Program-made: the position numbers and the translations under genes
Source: Sphingomonas guangdongensis
GTDB taxonomy: Bacteria; Pseudomonadota; Alphaproteobacteria; Sphingomonadales; Sphingomonadaceae
Direction: 5' to 3'
Assembly: GCF_900199185.1 (NCBI RefSeq)
Contig: NZ_OBMI01000001.1
Span: 1,116,001 to 1,180,000, forward strand
Length of the DNA: 64,000 nt
Part shown: positions 1-10,126 of the stretch, one piece after another
How the letters are laid out: every line of letters begins with the position of its first letter
Numbering within the stretch: position 1 is the first letter of the stretch
The notes under the pieces: model-generated
Database searches by the model: none
What the model was told of the DNA's origin: nothing
The model's input: only the letters and a program-made list of their open reading frames with translations

Positions 1-1
1 C

Positions 2-211
2 ATCCTCTCCAGCGAGGTCGAAGCGACGATCTACATCGTCGAGTCGGGCCGCAATGCGCCGCGCATGATGCAAACCTCGCTGTCGCGGCTGAAGCAGGGT
101 GGCGGTGCCATGGCAGGCGCCGTCCTGCTGAAGTTCGATCCGGGTCGCTCGGGCTACGGCTACGGCACGGAATACGGCTACAGCTACGATTATGGCAGCC
201 GCAAGCGCTGA
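2..211 (+). CDS. C-terminal end of a polysaccharide tyrosine autokinase (Wzc/BY-kinase type), partial
   Basis: Only the last 69 residues are in the window; the gene enters from the left. The tail ends in a dense tyrosine cluster (Y at nearly every second or third residue, around positions 51-64 of the visible part) followed by GSRKR and a TGA stop. Such a Tyr-rich tail is the autophosphorylation site of bacterial tyrosine kinases that control chain length of exported polysaccharides in the inner membrane. The kinase domain itself is not visible, so the call rests on the tail and on the polysaccharide genes that follow. The last 20 bases overlap the start of the next gene, which implies co-translation. 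Confidence 0.7.
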   Translation: MLSSEVEATIYIVESGRNAPRMMQTSLSRLKQGGGAMAGAVLLKFDPGRSGYGYGTEYGYSYDYGSRKR

Positions 212-1373
212 GGCCGGGCGGCGCGCGGACTGGCGCCGGATCGTAGCAGCGGCGCTCACCGGCCTGATCCTGTTCGTGGTCGCGGCCTATGCGGCGCGGA
301 CGGCGAACGCGATCCGGCAGGTGTCGCTCGTGCGCGGCGCGGCTGCGCTCGCGGATCGCACGCCATCCGCTAGCGCAGCCCTGGCAGCAGTACCGGAGCC
401 GAGCATGCGCCTGGCGCTGACCGGAAGCCCCCTGCTGCAGCGGCTGGTCAACGTGGCGATGACCAGCGCCGTCGACGCAGGGGACGCGCCGGAGCCGTGG
501 GTGCGCCAGCTGAGGCAGCTCGGCTGGCGCGACAGCGTGAGCCTGCAGAACAGCCTGACCCTGGCGGTCGCGCGGGTCGACATCCGGACGATCCTGGACA
601 CGTGCGATGCGCTGCTGCGGCGTCGCGAGGCGACCGAGCGGATCGTTCCGGTGCTGAGCATGCTGGAGGTCGAGCCGGAGATGCGGCGTGTCGTCGCGCG
701 CCGGCTGGCCGGCAGGCCGGTGTGGCGCGGGGATTATCTGAGCAGCACCGGCCACCTGCGCAGCCCGGAGCAGCTGGTGGCGCGCTACGCCCTGCTGCGC
801 GAGCTCGGCGCCCTTGATGCGGTGACCGAAGGGGAGGCGATCACGGCCATCCGCGTGTTCGAGGCCGGCGGACGGACCGACCTCGCGGTGGCGCTCTGGC
901 GAACACTCCTGCCGCAGCGCGGCGCGGTGAGCGATCCGACCTTCACGCGCGCCGCCGCGCGGGACAGCATGGCCGCCGAGGAGAGCGTGGTCGACCTGGA
1001 CTGGGCGCTGCTGACCGGCGAGGGCTACGGCACCAGCGCCTATGTCGAGAACGGATCGGCCCAGCTCGACATCAATTGGGACGGCCGGGGCGTGCCGGTG
1101 TTCGCCCGCCAGCGAACGACCGGCCGGCGCGGCGCCTATCAGCTCGCCGTGCAGCAGGTGCAGGGCGGCGACGCGCTGGGCGTGCTCGGCTTCCAGCTCA
1201 CCTGCGGCAACACCGTTACGCCGCTGCGACCGGTGCCGGGGCTTGTCGGCCGGTACCGCACCGATGGCGTGGTCTCGTGCGACTATCCGGTGCTGGAGAT
1301 CACCGGAACGCTGCAGCCGACCACGACGCCGCACCAGATCAACCTGCGCTCGCTCCAGCTGCTGCCGGTATAG
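192..1373 (+). CDS. Membrane-anchored protein of unknown function in the polysaccharide locus
   Basis: A 393-residue protein I do not recognise. An arginine-rich N-terminus is followed by one hydrophobic segment (about residues 17-35, LTGLILFVVAAYAA), so it is probably an inner-membrane protein with a large periplasmic part. The middle is helical and repeat-like, rich in Leu/Ala/Arg. The C-terminal 120 residues look beta-rich with two Cys (TCGN, SCDY) that could pair in the periplasm. Its start overlaps the preceding autokinase gene by 20 bases, so it is very likely expressed with it and may assist export or chain-length control; that role is inferred from position only. Confidence 0.7.
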   Translation: MAAASAEAGRRADWRRIVAAALTGLILFVVAAYAARTANAIRQVSLVRGAAALADRTPSASAALAAVPEPSMRLALTGSPLLQRLVNVAMTSAVDAGDAPEPWVRQLRQLGWRDSVSLQNSLTLAVARVDIRTILDTCDALLRRREATERIVPVLSMLEVEPEMRRVVARRLAGRPVWRGDYLSSTGHLRSPEQLVARYALLRELGALDAVTEGEAITAIRVFEAGGRTDLAVALWRTLLPQRGAVSDPTFTRAAARDSMAAEESVVDLDWALLTGEGYGTSAYVENGSAQLDINWDGRGVPVFARQRTTGRRGAYQLAVQQVQGGDALGVLGFQLTCGNTVTPLRPVPGLVGRYRTDGVVSCDYPVLEITGTLQPTTTPHQINLRSLQLLPV

Positions 1374-1406
1374 CCGCTCGCGCAACACGCCTGCGCGGGC
1401 GCCGCG

Positions 1407-2824
<1,418 letters not shown>

Positions 2825-2879
2825 TGCGTGCGCGTCCTCCCGCGACAGCGGGCACGATGCCTGGGCGGGTAAGCGGCTG

Positions 2880-4013
2880 ATGGCAGACCTACGACAGCGC
2901 GCACGTGACTGGCTGGCGACCACGGCGCTGCCCCTGTGGTCGACGGTCGGCGTGGATGCGCGCTGCGGCGGCTTCGTCGAACGCCTGTCATGGTCCGGCG
3001 AACCCGATGTCGATGCCGCCAAGCGGCTGCGGGTGCAGGCGCGGCAGATCTATGTCTTCTCGCATGCCAAGCTGCTCGGATTGGCGGCGGACGGCGACGC
3101 CGTTGCCGGCCACGGCTATGATTTCGTGCGTGCGTACGGTTTTCCGGACGGTATCGCCGGGGGGGCCGTTCACGCCGTGTCGCGAACCGGGGTGGTCGTC
3201 GACGCGAAGCGCGACACCTACGATCACGCCTTTCTGCTGTTCGCCTGGAGCTGGTACGCGCGCGCAACGGACCGGGACGACGTGCGGCGGGCCGTTGCCG
3301 AGCTCGGCGATGCGACCTGGGCCCTGCTGGGGCATCCGAGCGGCACCGGCCTAGTCGTGGACGACCAGGGTACGCCCGGCTTTCACCAAAACCCCCACAT
3401 GCACCTGTTCGAGGCGGTGCTGGCGGCGTGGGAGGCGACGGGCGAACCCATCTTCCTGGATCGCGCCCGCACGCTCTTTGACCTGTTCCAGCAGCGGTTG
3501 TTCGATCGTCGCGCCGGTGTGCTCCGGGAGTTCTACGATGACCGCTGGGCACCGGCTGCGGGTTCGATCGGCGAGGTGATTGAACCGGGTCATCACGCCG
3601 AATGGGTGTGGCTGCTGGATCAGTACGCGCAGGCAGTTGGTGAACCGTTGTGCGATGAAGCGTTCCGCTTATACGATTTCATCGAGCGTCATGGACGTAA
3701 TCGCGCCGGAACCTTGCTGATCGACGAAGTCCGGCCCGACGGAACCGTTACAAAGCCAAGCACACGATCCTGGCCGCAGACCGAAGCACTCAAGGCGGAA
3801 CTCGTTATGGCTCGGCTGCAGGACGGTGTGTCGGCAGCCCGGAGCGACGCCATCGTCGCGACCCTGTTCAACCGCTTTCTCGCGCATCCGGTGCCTGGCT
3901 GCTGGATCGACTGGATCGATACGGACGGACGCCCGCTCGTCGATCGGGTTCCGGCCAGCACCTTCTACCACATCTTCCTCGCGCTCTCGGAGTATCTGAG
4001 AGCGCGTCCGTGA
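2880..4013 (+). CDS. AGE-family (N-acylglucosamine 2-epimerase-like) sugar isomerase
   Basis: A 377-residue member of the AGE/mannose-isomerase (alpha/alpha)6-barrel family. Family hallmarks visible are a His/Asp motif (DTYDHAF near residue 113), QNPHMHLFEA (near 170) and EPGHHAEWVWLL (near 235), which carry the catalytic histidines; a further His (STFYHIFLA) lies near the C-terminus. Members interconvert mannose/fructose/glucose or mannose-6-phosphate/fructose-6-phosphate. Lying directly after gmd, it may feed mannose-phosphate to GDP-mannose, but substrate cannot be read from sequence. Its TGA overlaps the GTG start of the next gene (GTGA), so the two are translationally coupled. Confidence 0.8.
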   Translation: MADLRQRARDWLATTALPLWSTVGVDARCGGFVERLSWSGEPDVDAAKRLRVQARQIYVFSHAKLLGLAADGDAVAGHGYDFVRAYGFPDGIAGGAVHAVSRTGVVVDAKRDTYDHAFLLFAWSWYARATDRDDVRRAVAELGDATWALLGHPSGTGLVVDDQGTPGFHQNPHMHLFEAVLAAWEATGEPIFLDRARTLFDLFQQRLFDRRAGVLREFYDDRWAPAAGSIGEVIEPGHHAEWVWLLDQYAQAVGEPLCDEAFRLYDFIERHGRNRAGTLLIDEVRPDGTVTKPSTRSWPQTEALKAELVMARLQDGVSAARSDAIVATLFNRFLAHPVPGCWIDWIDTDGRPLVDRVPASTFYHIFLALSEYLRARP

Positions 4014-5233
4014 TCCTGCCGCTGTCACACCGGGCGCCAACCGGACCCTATGCCGAGCCGCGCCCATCCATGCGCGGACGCTACCTCATCCGCAATCGGC
4101 CAAAAGCCGCAGCCATCGGGATGATGGACGCGCTGCTTGCCGTGCTGCCGCGAGCGTCCGCGGCCGTGCCGGCCGATCCAGAGCGCATCCTCGTCGCCAA
4201 TTGGGCGCATCTCGGCGACGTGACCACCAGTCTGGGCGCGCTCAGGGCACTCAGGGCGCGGTGGCCGCAAGCCCGCATCGGGATGATCGTCGGCAGCTGG
4301 GGGCGTGCCGCGGTCGAGGGCACCGGCCTGGTCGACGACATCCACGTGATCGACCACTGGATGGCGAACCGGTCAGCGGGCACGTCGCGTGACAAGCGCG
4401 GGCGCTACGCCGAGACGCGTAGCGTCGCCCTGCGCGCTATTCGGGCGGCGCGTTACGAGATCGGCATCGATCTATATCCCTTCTTCCCACCCGCGCATCC
4501 GTTGTTCCGGACCGCCGGCATCCCGGTCAGGGTCGGTTATACGAGCGGTGGGTTCGGTCCGCTCTTGTCGCATCCGGTGCCGTGGCGGGATGAGGAGCGG
4601 CCGATGGCGGACCAGTACCGCGATCTGCTCGACCGGTTGACGCCCGATCGACCCTTTGACGCGTCCTTGTTCCAGCCGCATCGCGAGCGCGAAACGCTGG
4701 CACCACTCCCCGAACACGTTCGGGAGGCACGACCCTATCTTGTCATCCACCCGGGTGCTGGCTCGCCGACGCGCCACTGGGGTGTCGAGCGTTGGCGCTC
4801 CGTGATGGCGCGCCTTCGCCGGGAAGCGCCGATGTACCGCATCGTGCTGACCGGCGCGGGGGCGGATGATCAGGCACTCACCGGGGCGCTCGCCGGTGAC
4901 GCGCCGGGCACCATCGATCTGGCGGGCCGCGCGACATGGGAGGAGTTCACGAGCGTCCTCGCGGACGCAGCGCTGGTGATCTGTCCGGATACCGCCACAG
5001 GGCACGTCGCCGCGCTGTTCGACGTCCCGACGGTGGTCATCTTCACCGGCACCAACAGCCCGGCCAAATGGGCGCCGTACGGCCAGCAGGTCAGCGTCCT
5101 GGTCCGCCCGGTGCGCTGCGCCCCCTGCAATCGTGCGGGCTGCGAGGCGATGGCCTGCTTCCTCGGCGTCGAGCCGGACGAGGTGGTCGATGCGGCGCTC
5201 GCGCGGCTGGCGCTGGCGGGCGCGCCGCTCTAG
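4010..5233 (+). CDS. Glycosyltransferase family 9 (heptosyltransferase-like)
   Basis: A 407-residue GT-B enzyme of the ADP-heptose:LPS heptosyltransferase family. The N-terminal domain starts at about residue 60 with ILVANWAHLGDVTTS, the acceptor-side glycine/Asp loop. The C-terminal donor domain has HPGAGSPTRHWG (near 245) and CPDTATGHVAALF (near 325) followed by GTNSPAKWAPYG. A roughly 55-residue N-terminal extension is longer than usual. GTG start at 4010 overlaps the stop of the AGE gene; an internal ATG at 4070 is the alternative. With hldE and gmhB present in the same locus, ADP-heptose is the natural donor candidate, but GT9 proteins can use other donors. Confidence 0.82.
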   Translation: MILPLSHRAPTGPYAEPRPSMRGRYLIRNRPKAAAIGMMDALLAVLPRASAAVPADPERILVANWAHLGDVTTSLGALRALRARWPQARIGMIVGSWGRAAVEGTGLVDDIHVIDHWMANRSAGTSRDKRGRYAETRSVALRAIRAARYEIGIDLYPFFPPAHPLFRTAGIPVRVGYTSGGFGPLLSHPVPWRDEERPMADQYRDLLDRLTPDRPFDASLFQPHRERETLAPLPEHVREARPYLVIHPGAGSPTRHWGVERWRSVMARLRREAPMYRIVLTGAGADDQALTGALAGDAPGTIDLAGRATWEEFTSVLADAALVICPDTATGHVAALFDVPTVVIFTGTNSPAKWAPYGQQVSVLVRPVRCAPCNRAGCEAMACFLGVEPDEVVDAALARLALAGAPL

Positions 5234-6712
5234 TCACTCACCGCCCAGCTCCGGTTCGCGGGCGCGCGCGATGAGGCTGGTCGTGCTGTGCCCGGGCAGC
5301 AGGTCGGCCAGGAAGATCTCGCCGCCATAGCCGAGCACAAGATCGGCGCCGGCGATCCGGTCGACGGTATAATCCTTGCCCTTGATCAGCACATCGGGGC
5401 GCAATGCCTCGATCAGGCGCAGCGGCGTATCCTCACCGAACAGGATGATCAGGTCGACGACCTCGAGCGCGGCGAGGACCGTTGCGCGGGCCTGCTCCCG
5501 CTGGACGGGCCGACTGGGGCCCTTGAGCACCTGGACGGACGCGTCGGTGTTCAGCCCGACGACCAGGCGGTCGCACGTCGATCGCGCCTGGGCGAGCTGC
5601 GAGATGTGGCCGGGATGAATCAGGTCGAAGCAGCCGTTGGTGAACCCGATCCTTGCGCCGTCGCGCCGCCAGTCCGCAACGATGCGTTCCGCCTGAGGCA
5701 GCGACACGACCTTGCTGTCGGCACTCAGCCGATGATCGTGCTGCATCTGCTCCGCCACTTCCTGCATGGTGACGACCGCGGTGCCCGGCTTCGCCACCGC
5801 GATGCCGGCGGCGATGTTGGCCAGCTCGGCTGCGACCGCGACATCCTCGCCGGCCGCCAGCGCGACGGCCAGCATGGCAACAACGGTGTCGCCCGCGCCG
5901 GACACGTCGAACACGGCGCGCGCCAGCGCCGGGAGGTGGGCGACCTCTCCGCTGCGACGAGCCAGCGTCATGCCGCGTGCGCCGCGGGTCACCAGCACCG
6001 CCGGCGACGTCGGCATGGCGGCCAGCAGCTGCGCCGCTGCCCGCGCCGCCGCGTCATCCTCGTCGCAGGCGATACCGGTCGCGGCGTCGGCCTCCCCGGC
6101 GTTAGGCGTCAGCAGCGTGACGCCGTCGTAGCGCGTCACATCCGCGCTCTTCGGATCGGCGATCACCGGCTTGCCCGCGGCGCGCGCCGCAGCGATGACC
6201 TGACCGAGCAGATCCGGCGTCACGACGCCCTTGGCATAGTCGGAGAGGACAACGGCGTCGGCCGCGGGCAGTTGACGTTGAAAGGCGTGGAGCAGCGCAG
6301 CGGATTCCGCGGCGTGGGTGTGCTCGATATCGACCCGCAGCATCTGCTGCTGGCCTGCGACATAGCGGATTTTCTGCGTGGTCGGACGCCCATCGTCGAC
6401 CAGGTCGGCCGAGATCCCCGGCTCGGCTGCGACTCTCGCGCGCAGCGACGCGCCGGCGGCGTCCGCTCCCGCCACACCGATCAGCATGACCTCGCCACCG
6501 AGTGCCGCGATGTTGCGGGCGACATTGCCCGCCCCGCCCAGCATCACATCCTCCCGTTCGATCCGGACCACCGGGATCGGCGCCTCCGGCGAGATGCGCG
6601 CGCACTGACCATAGACGAACGTATCGAGCATGATGTCGCCGAGGACGATGATGCGGCGGTCGGAAATGTTGTCCAGACTGTGCGCGAGCGATCGACGCAT
6701 GGTTACCTTCAC
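5234..6712 (-). CDS. hldE: Bifunctional D-glycero-beta-D-manno-heptose-7-phosphate kinase / heptose-1-phosphate adenylyltransferase
   Basis: Performs two steps of ADP-heptose synthesis: phosphorylates heptose-7-phosphate at C1, and later attaches AMP to heptose-1-phosphate. At 492 residues it has both domains. The N-terminal ribokinase-like domain has GGAGNVARNIAALGG (near 55) and the catalytic SGAGDTVVAML (near 270). The C-terminal nucleotidyltransferase domain starts FTNGCFDLIHPGHIS with the HxGH motif (near 360), then the family-typical LIKGKDYTVD. The ATG at 6712 is used; an ATG four codons in (6700) is equally possible. It closes the long minus-strand operon and abuts the convergent GT9 gene base to base. 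The 7-phosphatase gmhB is at 23443-23982; no gmhA is in the window. Confidence 0.93.
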   Translation of the reverse strand: MKVTMRRSLAHSLDNISDRRIIVLGDIMLDTFVYGQCARISPEAPIPVVRIEREDVMLGGAGNVARNIAALGGEVMLIGVAGADAAGASLRARVAAEPGISADLVDDGRPTTQKIRYVAGQQQMLRVDIEHTHAAESAALLHAFQRQLPAADAVVLSDYAKGVVTPDLLGQVIAAARAAGKPVIADPKSADVTRYDGVTLLTPNAGEADAATGIACDEDDAAARAAAQLLAAMPTSPAVLVTRGARGMTLARRSGEVAHLPALARAVFDVSGAGDTVVAMLAVALAAGEDVAVAAELANIAAGIAVAKPGTAVVTMQEVAEQMQHDHRLSADSKVVSLPQAERIVADWRRDGARIGFTNGCFDLIHPGHISQLAQARSTCDRLVVGLNTDASVQVLKGPSRPVQREQARATVLAALEVVDLIILFGEDTPLRLIEALRPDVLIKGKDYTVDRIAGADLVLGYGGEIFLADLLPGHSTTSLIARAREPELGGE

Positions 6713-6748
6713 GATTGACGGGATTGGAACGGGTCGGTGAACGCCGGC

Positions 6749-7774
6749 TTACTGCTGCGCAGTCCGGCTGGCCAATCTGGCAAGCCTGAGGGGCCGGAGC
6801 GTGCGACGGTACACCTCACGCACGCCGCGAACAACGACGGACGGCACGGCGAAGGCGGGGACGATCGCCAGCCAGAAGACGGTTGAACGCCGGTAATGCC
6901 GGAACGACAGCCCAAGCGACCGACGGTAGAAATCGCCCGTCACGCCGCGCAACTTCGCCGAGAGCAGGCGGTAGAAGACGTGCTTGCCGACCCGCTTGTC
7001 CATCTGGCGTGTGACGGGGCTGTCGTCACCGTATAACGCCCGTACAATGGCCGCGTAGCCAAGCACGTCGATCTCGAGTCGGCGATACTCACCTTCCCCA
7101 AGGAAGAAATCGTTGTCGGTTCTGTAGCGCACGCACGGCTCCGCGAGGTAATACCATGCTGGACGACGCTTGAGCATGTTCCCGAGTACGTAGACGTGTA
7201 CGTACGCATTGTAGAATTGATCAACGGGAGAGGTTGCAACGACATCGGCCCAGAGCTGCCGGTCAAATACGTTTCCGGAAAGATAGCCGAAGTAATCGGC
7301 GGACGACAGGAAGATCTCACGATCGCCCCGGAGCAGCCGGGAGCTGCTGAAGAGAGCGCGATCGTAAGGCGGCGAGTTGCGCTGGCTTGCCAGGTCGAAG
7401 CTGTAGAGGACCCGCTCGACCGACAGCCCGGCGATGCCGGGTTGCGCATTCAGTGTCCGCTCGATGCGCGCGACGGCGCCCGTCTCGACCACGTCGTCGC
7501 TTCCCATCAACCAGCACCAGTCACCGCTTGCGAGTTCCACTGCGCTCAGGAAGTTGCGGTCCGGACCCAGGTTGTTCTCGTGACGCCGGTAGATCAGCCG
7601 CGGCAACCGGCTGCGGAAGCGCTCAATGACGGCGGGAGTGTCATCGGTGGAAGCGTTATCGCTGACGACGACCTCGATCTCGCATCCGTGCCCGGTCTGC
7701 TGGGCGATACTCTCGAGCAGATCCGGGAGGAACTGCCCGCGATTGTAGGTGGGAATGCAGATGGAAAGACGCAT
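6749..7774 (-). CDS. Glycosyltransferase family 2 (second of a tandem pair)
   Basis: A 341-residue GT-A inverting glycosyltransferase. It starts MRLSICIPTYNRG, the classic GT2 beginning, with VVVSDNASTDDT (near 37), and the DXD-equivalent LMGSDDVVE (near 87). An in-frame upstream extension lacks homology and overlaps the neighbouring gene, so the ATG at 7774 is preferred. The C-terminal third is basic with a hydrophobic stretch (TVFWLAIVPAFAVPSVVV), suggesting membrane association. It is clearly a paralogue of the gene at 7816-8808: same start, same SDNAS and WLMGSDDV blocks, same YNAYVHVYV block. Likely adds one sugar of the repeat unit; donor unknown. Confidence 0.85.
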   Translation of the reverse strand: MRLSICIPTYNRGQFLPDLLESIAQQTGHGCEIEVVVSDNASTDDTPAVIERFRSRLPRLIYRRHENNLGPDRNFLSAVELASGDWCWLMGSDDVVETGAVARIERTLNAQPGIAGLSVERVLYSFDLASQRNSPPYDRALFSSSRLLRGDREIFLSSADYFGYLSGNVFDRQLWADVVATSPVDQFYNAYVHVYVLGNMLKRRPAWYYLAEPCVRYRTDNDFFLGEGEYRRLEIDVLGYAAIVRALYGDDSPVTRQMDKRVGKHVFYRLLSAKLRGVTGDFYRRSLGLSFRHYRRSTVFWLAIVPAFAVPSVVVRGVREVYRRTLRPLRLARLASRTAQQ

Positions 7775-7815
7775 ACCAAACTCTTCTGCTCTGGGCCTGC
7801 TGTCAGTCGGGCCGC

Positions 7816-8808
7816 CTAGCTGGCCGCCCTCAACGACTTGACCACCGTCCGCCCGAGGCGAAGCGCGGGCCGGGGAAGAAGAAGCAGGGGTGCCGTCTTG
7901 ATCCAAAAGGCGGGATAGCGTGCGTACAACGGAAAGGTCAGCTGCGCCGCCTTGGTAAAGAAGGATCGCGGCGCTGCGTCGATGACGCCACTAAGCAGCC
8001 GGCGGAAGAGGAGACCGGTGGAGACGTCCCGGTTGATGTGATGGTAAGTCGGGCTGCCTGCGCCGAACAGTCCGCGGGCCAGTTGCTCATATCCGACCAC
8101 ATCGATGCGCAGGCGATTGTACTCGCCATCGGACAGGAACGAGTCATTGTCCTCCCGCCACCCGACCAGCCCCTCGGCCAGATAATACCAGTGTGGGCAG
8201 CGCTGAACCATTCGCCCGATCACGTAGACATGGACGTAGGCGTTGAAGTAGTCGGACACCGGGCTGTCCTCCACCACCTCGTTCCAGAGCGAGCGCCGGA
8301 CGATCTGACCCGAGAGATAGGCGAGATAAGCGGCAAGTGACCTGAAGATGGCGTCGGCACCGTGCAGTTCGCCGCTGTCAGAGAGAACAAGTCCCTTGGC
8401 GAGCCGCTCCTCGCGCCGCCGCTCCAACTCGAAGCTTCGTATGACGCGCCCGACCGACAATCCAGCAATCTCAGGTTGTGCCGCGATCACCTGCTCGACC
8501 GCGGCGATCGCGCCTTCCTCCAGGACGTCGTCGCTACCCATCAGCCAGCAGAAATCACCCGATGCAAGTTCGACGATGCGCAGGTAGTTCCAATCGGCGC
8601 CCATGTTTTGCGAGGCACACTGATAGACGAGGCGGTCGAACTTGCCTCGATAGCGTTCGATAACGGCCTGAGTGTCGTCTGCGGACGCGTTGTCGCTGAC
8701 GACGACCTCGACCTCGCACGCATAGCCGGTTTGCGCCAATATACTGTCGAACAGGTCTGGCAGGAACTTGGCGCGATTATACGTCGGGATGCAGATCGAA
8801 AGGCGCAT
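7816..8808 (-). CDS. Glycosyltransferase family 2 (first of a tandem pair)
   Basis: A 330-residue GT2 enzyme. Motifs: MRLSICIPTYNRA at the start, VVVSDNASADDT near 37, and CWLMGSDDVLEEG near 88 holding the metal-binding acidic residues. The C-terminus is basic and hydrophobic (FWIKTAPLLLLPRP), typical of peripheral membrane attachment. The middle block FNAYVHVYVIGRM and REDNDSFL recur almost unchanged in the next gene downstream, showing recent tandem duplication with divergence. Its start lies inside the end of the flippase gene (32-base overlap), so it belongs to the same transcript. Within this family, colitose/abequose/tyvelose transferases exist, which makes a dideoxyhexose donor plausible but unproven. 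Confidence 0.85.
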   Translation of the reverse strand: MRLSICIPTYNRAKFLPDLFDSILAQTGYACEVEVVVSDNASADDTQAVIERYRGKFDRLVYQCASQNMGADWNYLRIVELASGDFCWLMGSDDVLEEGAIAAVEQVIAAQPEIAGLSVGRVIRSFELERRREERLAKGLVLSDSGELHGADAIFRSLAAYLAYLSGQIVRRSLWNEVVEDSPVSDYFNAYVHVYVIGRMVQRCPHWYYLAEGLVGWREDNDSFLSDGEYNRLRIDVVGYEQLARGLFGAGSPTYHHINRDVSTGLLFRRLLSGVIDAAPRSFFTKAAQLTFPLYARYPAFWIKTAPLLLLPRPALRLGRTVVKSLRAAS

Positions 8809-10108
8809 GACGTTCTGTCTCTATGGTAGTGCGCTCGCGCGCGTACCGGATGCAGCGCCAAGGTAGATACCAGGCAACCGTTAGCACGAAGCAGGCAGTC
8901 AGACCAGCGATCATCCCGGGAAGACCCGCGACGGAGGCGCCGAGTGTCTGCAGAGCGGCGCTGAGAACAGCCTGGATCGGCAGCGCGATCAGCAGCGGCG
9001 TCAGGTCGTTCATGCTCTGGAGCACCATGCCGAAGGTATCCGACCAGACCCTGACGGCGACGTAGATTGTCAGCAGGATCACCACCAGCATTGGCAAGGG
9101 CTCGGCAAGCGTGGGCGCGACGATCGAAACAATGGTGCCGTTGAGCACGCCGACGCCGACACCGCACAAGACCGTGAAGGCGATGCCAATCACGAGGTTG
9201 CGGCGTAGCAGGGCGAAGACCCGGGCCCACTCGCCCCGCGCAATGGCCTCGCTGCAGACCGGCCATAATGCGAACAGCAGGGCGTTATAGACGAAGAAGA
9301 CGAGCTGGAAGATCTTGCTCGCTACATTGTAGACCACGATATCTGCGGCCTGCAATACCTGGGCCATGATGATATAGTCTACCTGCAGCACGGCTGCCGC
9401 CAGAACACCGAATATCCAGAAGCGCGCGGCACGGCGCAGCAGCGGCCTCAACAGGTCGGTGGCGAAGCGGTGGCGGGCCGCAGCCAGCACGATACCCGTC
9501 AAGGCAAGCACTGGAATAAGTGCCGACGCCGCATAGTAGAGGAAGAGGGTGCTGGCGAGCGGTTGCTGGGGGCTGCTGCGCATGAACAGCCAGACGGCCA
9601 CTGTCCCGAGAACCGTTCCGGCCGCCGGTAGCAAGTTCGACAGATATCCGCGGTGCTGCGCAAACCAGATCTTGTATGCCATACCGCCCAATGCCGTCCC
9701 GATGCTGGGAAAGGCGATCGCGTAGAAGGCCAGGGTGCGTTCACTTCGCGACAGAACGGCGAACTCGTCGAGCAGTAGATTCGACAGCCATGGTCCGGCC
9801 AGCAGCAGCACTACCGCGAACAGCAGGGCCGCGCCGAGCGACAGCGTCGCGGCCGTGAACACAAGGTCGTCCGTCTCGAGCTCAGCGGCGCGGCGCTCCG
9901 AGATGTAGTTCTGCAGGGTAACGGCGATCGAGAAATCACTCAGCGCGAACCAGCCGGCGAGACTGCTCAGGACCGCGAACGCGCCATAGCCGACGGTGCC
10001 CAAGCCATCTGTGAGAATACGCACCGTCGCTAACTGTGCGGCCACCTGGACCGCACGCCCGATCCAACCGCCGCCAGCTACCAGCCATACTCGTGGAATA
10101 GTTGGCAT
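8777..10108 (-). CDS. Oligosaccharide flippase (Wzx/MOP superfamily)
   Basis: A 443-residue polytopic membrane protein with about 12 hydrophobic segments spread along its length, beginning with the charged-poor WLVAGGGWIGRAVQVAAQLATVRILTD region. This length and topology fit the Wzx-type polysaccharide flippases of the MOP superfamily, which move undecaprenyl-linked repeat units across the inner membrane. It sits directly after tyv and before two glycosyltransferases, the usual place for wzx in an O-unit operon. It starts 18 bases after the tyv stop, and its end overlaps the next GT2 gene by 32 bases. A MATE-type transporter is the alternative, but context argues against that. Confidence 0.8.
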   Translation of the reverse strand: MPTIPRVWLVAGGGWIGRAVQVAAQLATVRILTDGLGTVGYGAFAVLSSLAGWFALSDFSIAVTLQNYISERRAAELETDDLVFTAATLSLGAALLFAVVLLLAGPWLSNLLLDEFAVLSRSERTLAFYAIAFPSIGTALGGMAYKIWFAQHRGYLSNLLPAAGTVLGTVAVWLFMRSSPQQPLASTLFLYYAASALIPVLALTGIVLAAARHRFATDLLRPLLRRAARFWIFGVLAAAVLQVDYIIMAQVLQAADIVVYNVASKIFQLVFFVYNALLFALWPVCSEAIARGEWARVFALLRRNLVIGIAFTVLCGVGVGVLNGTIVSIVAPTLAEPLPMLVVILLTIYVAVRVWSDTFGMVLQSMNDLTPLLIALPIQAVLSAALQTLGASVAGLPGMIAGLTACFVLTVAWYLPWRCIRYARERTTIETERHAPFDLHPDV

Positions 10109-10126
10109 GACGGCGCTAAGCTTCGA

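Noticed and set aside
5288-6718. 476-codon plus-strand frame opposite hldE
   Set aside because: Shadow of hldE; Arg/His/Asp-rich low-complexity translation.
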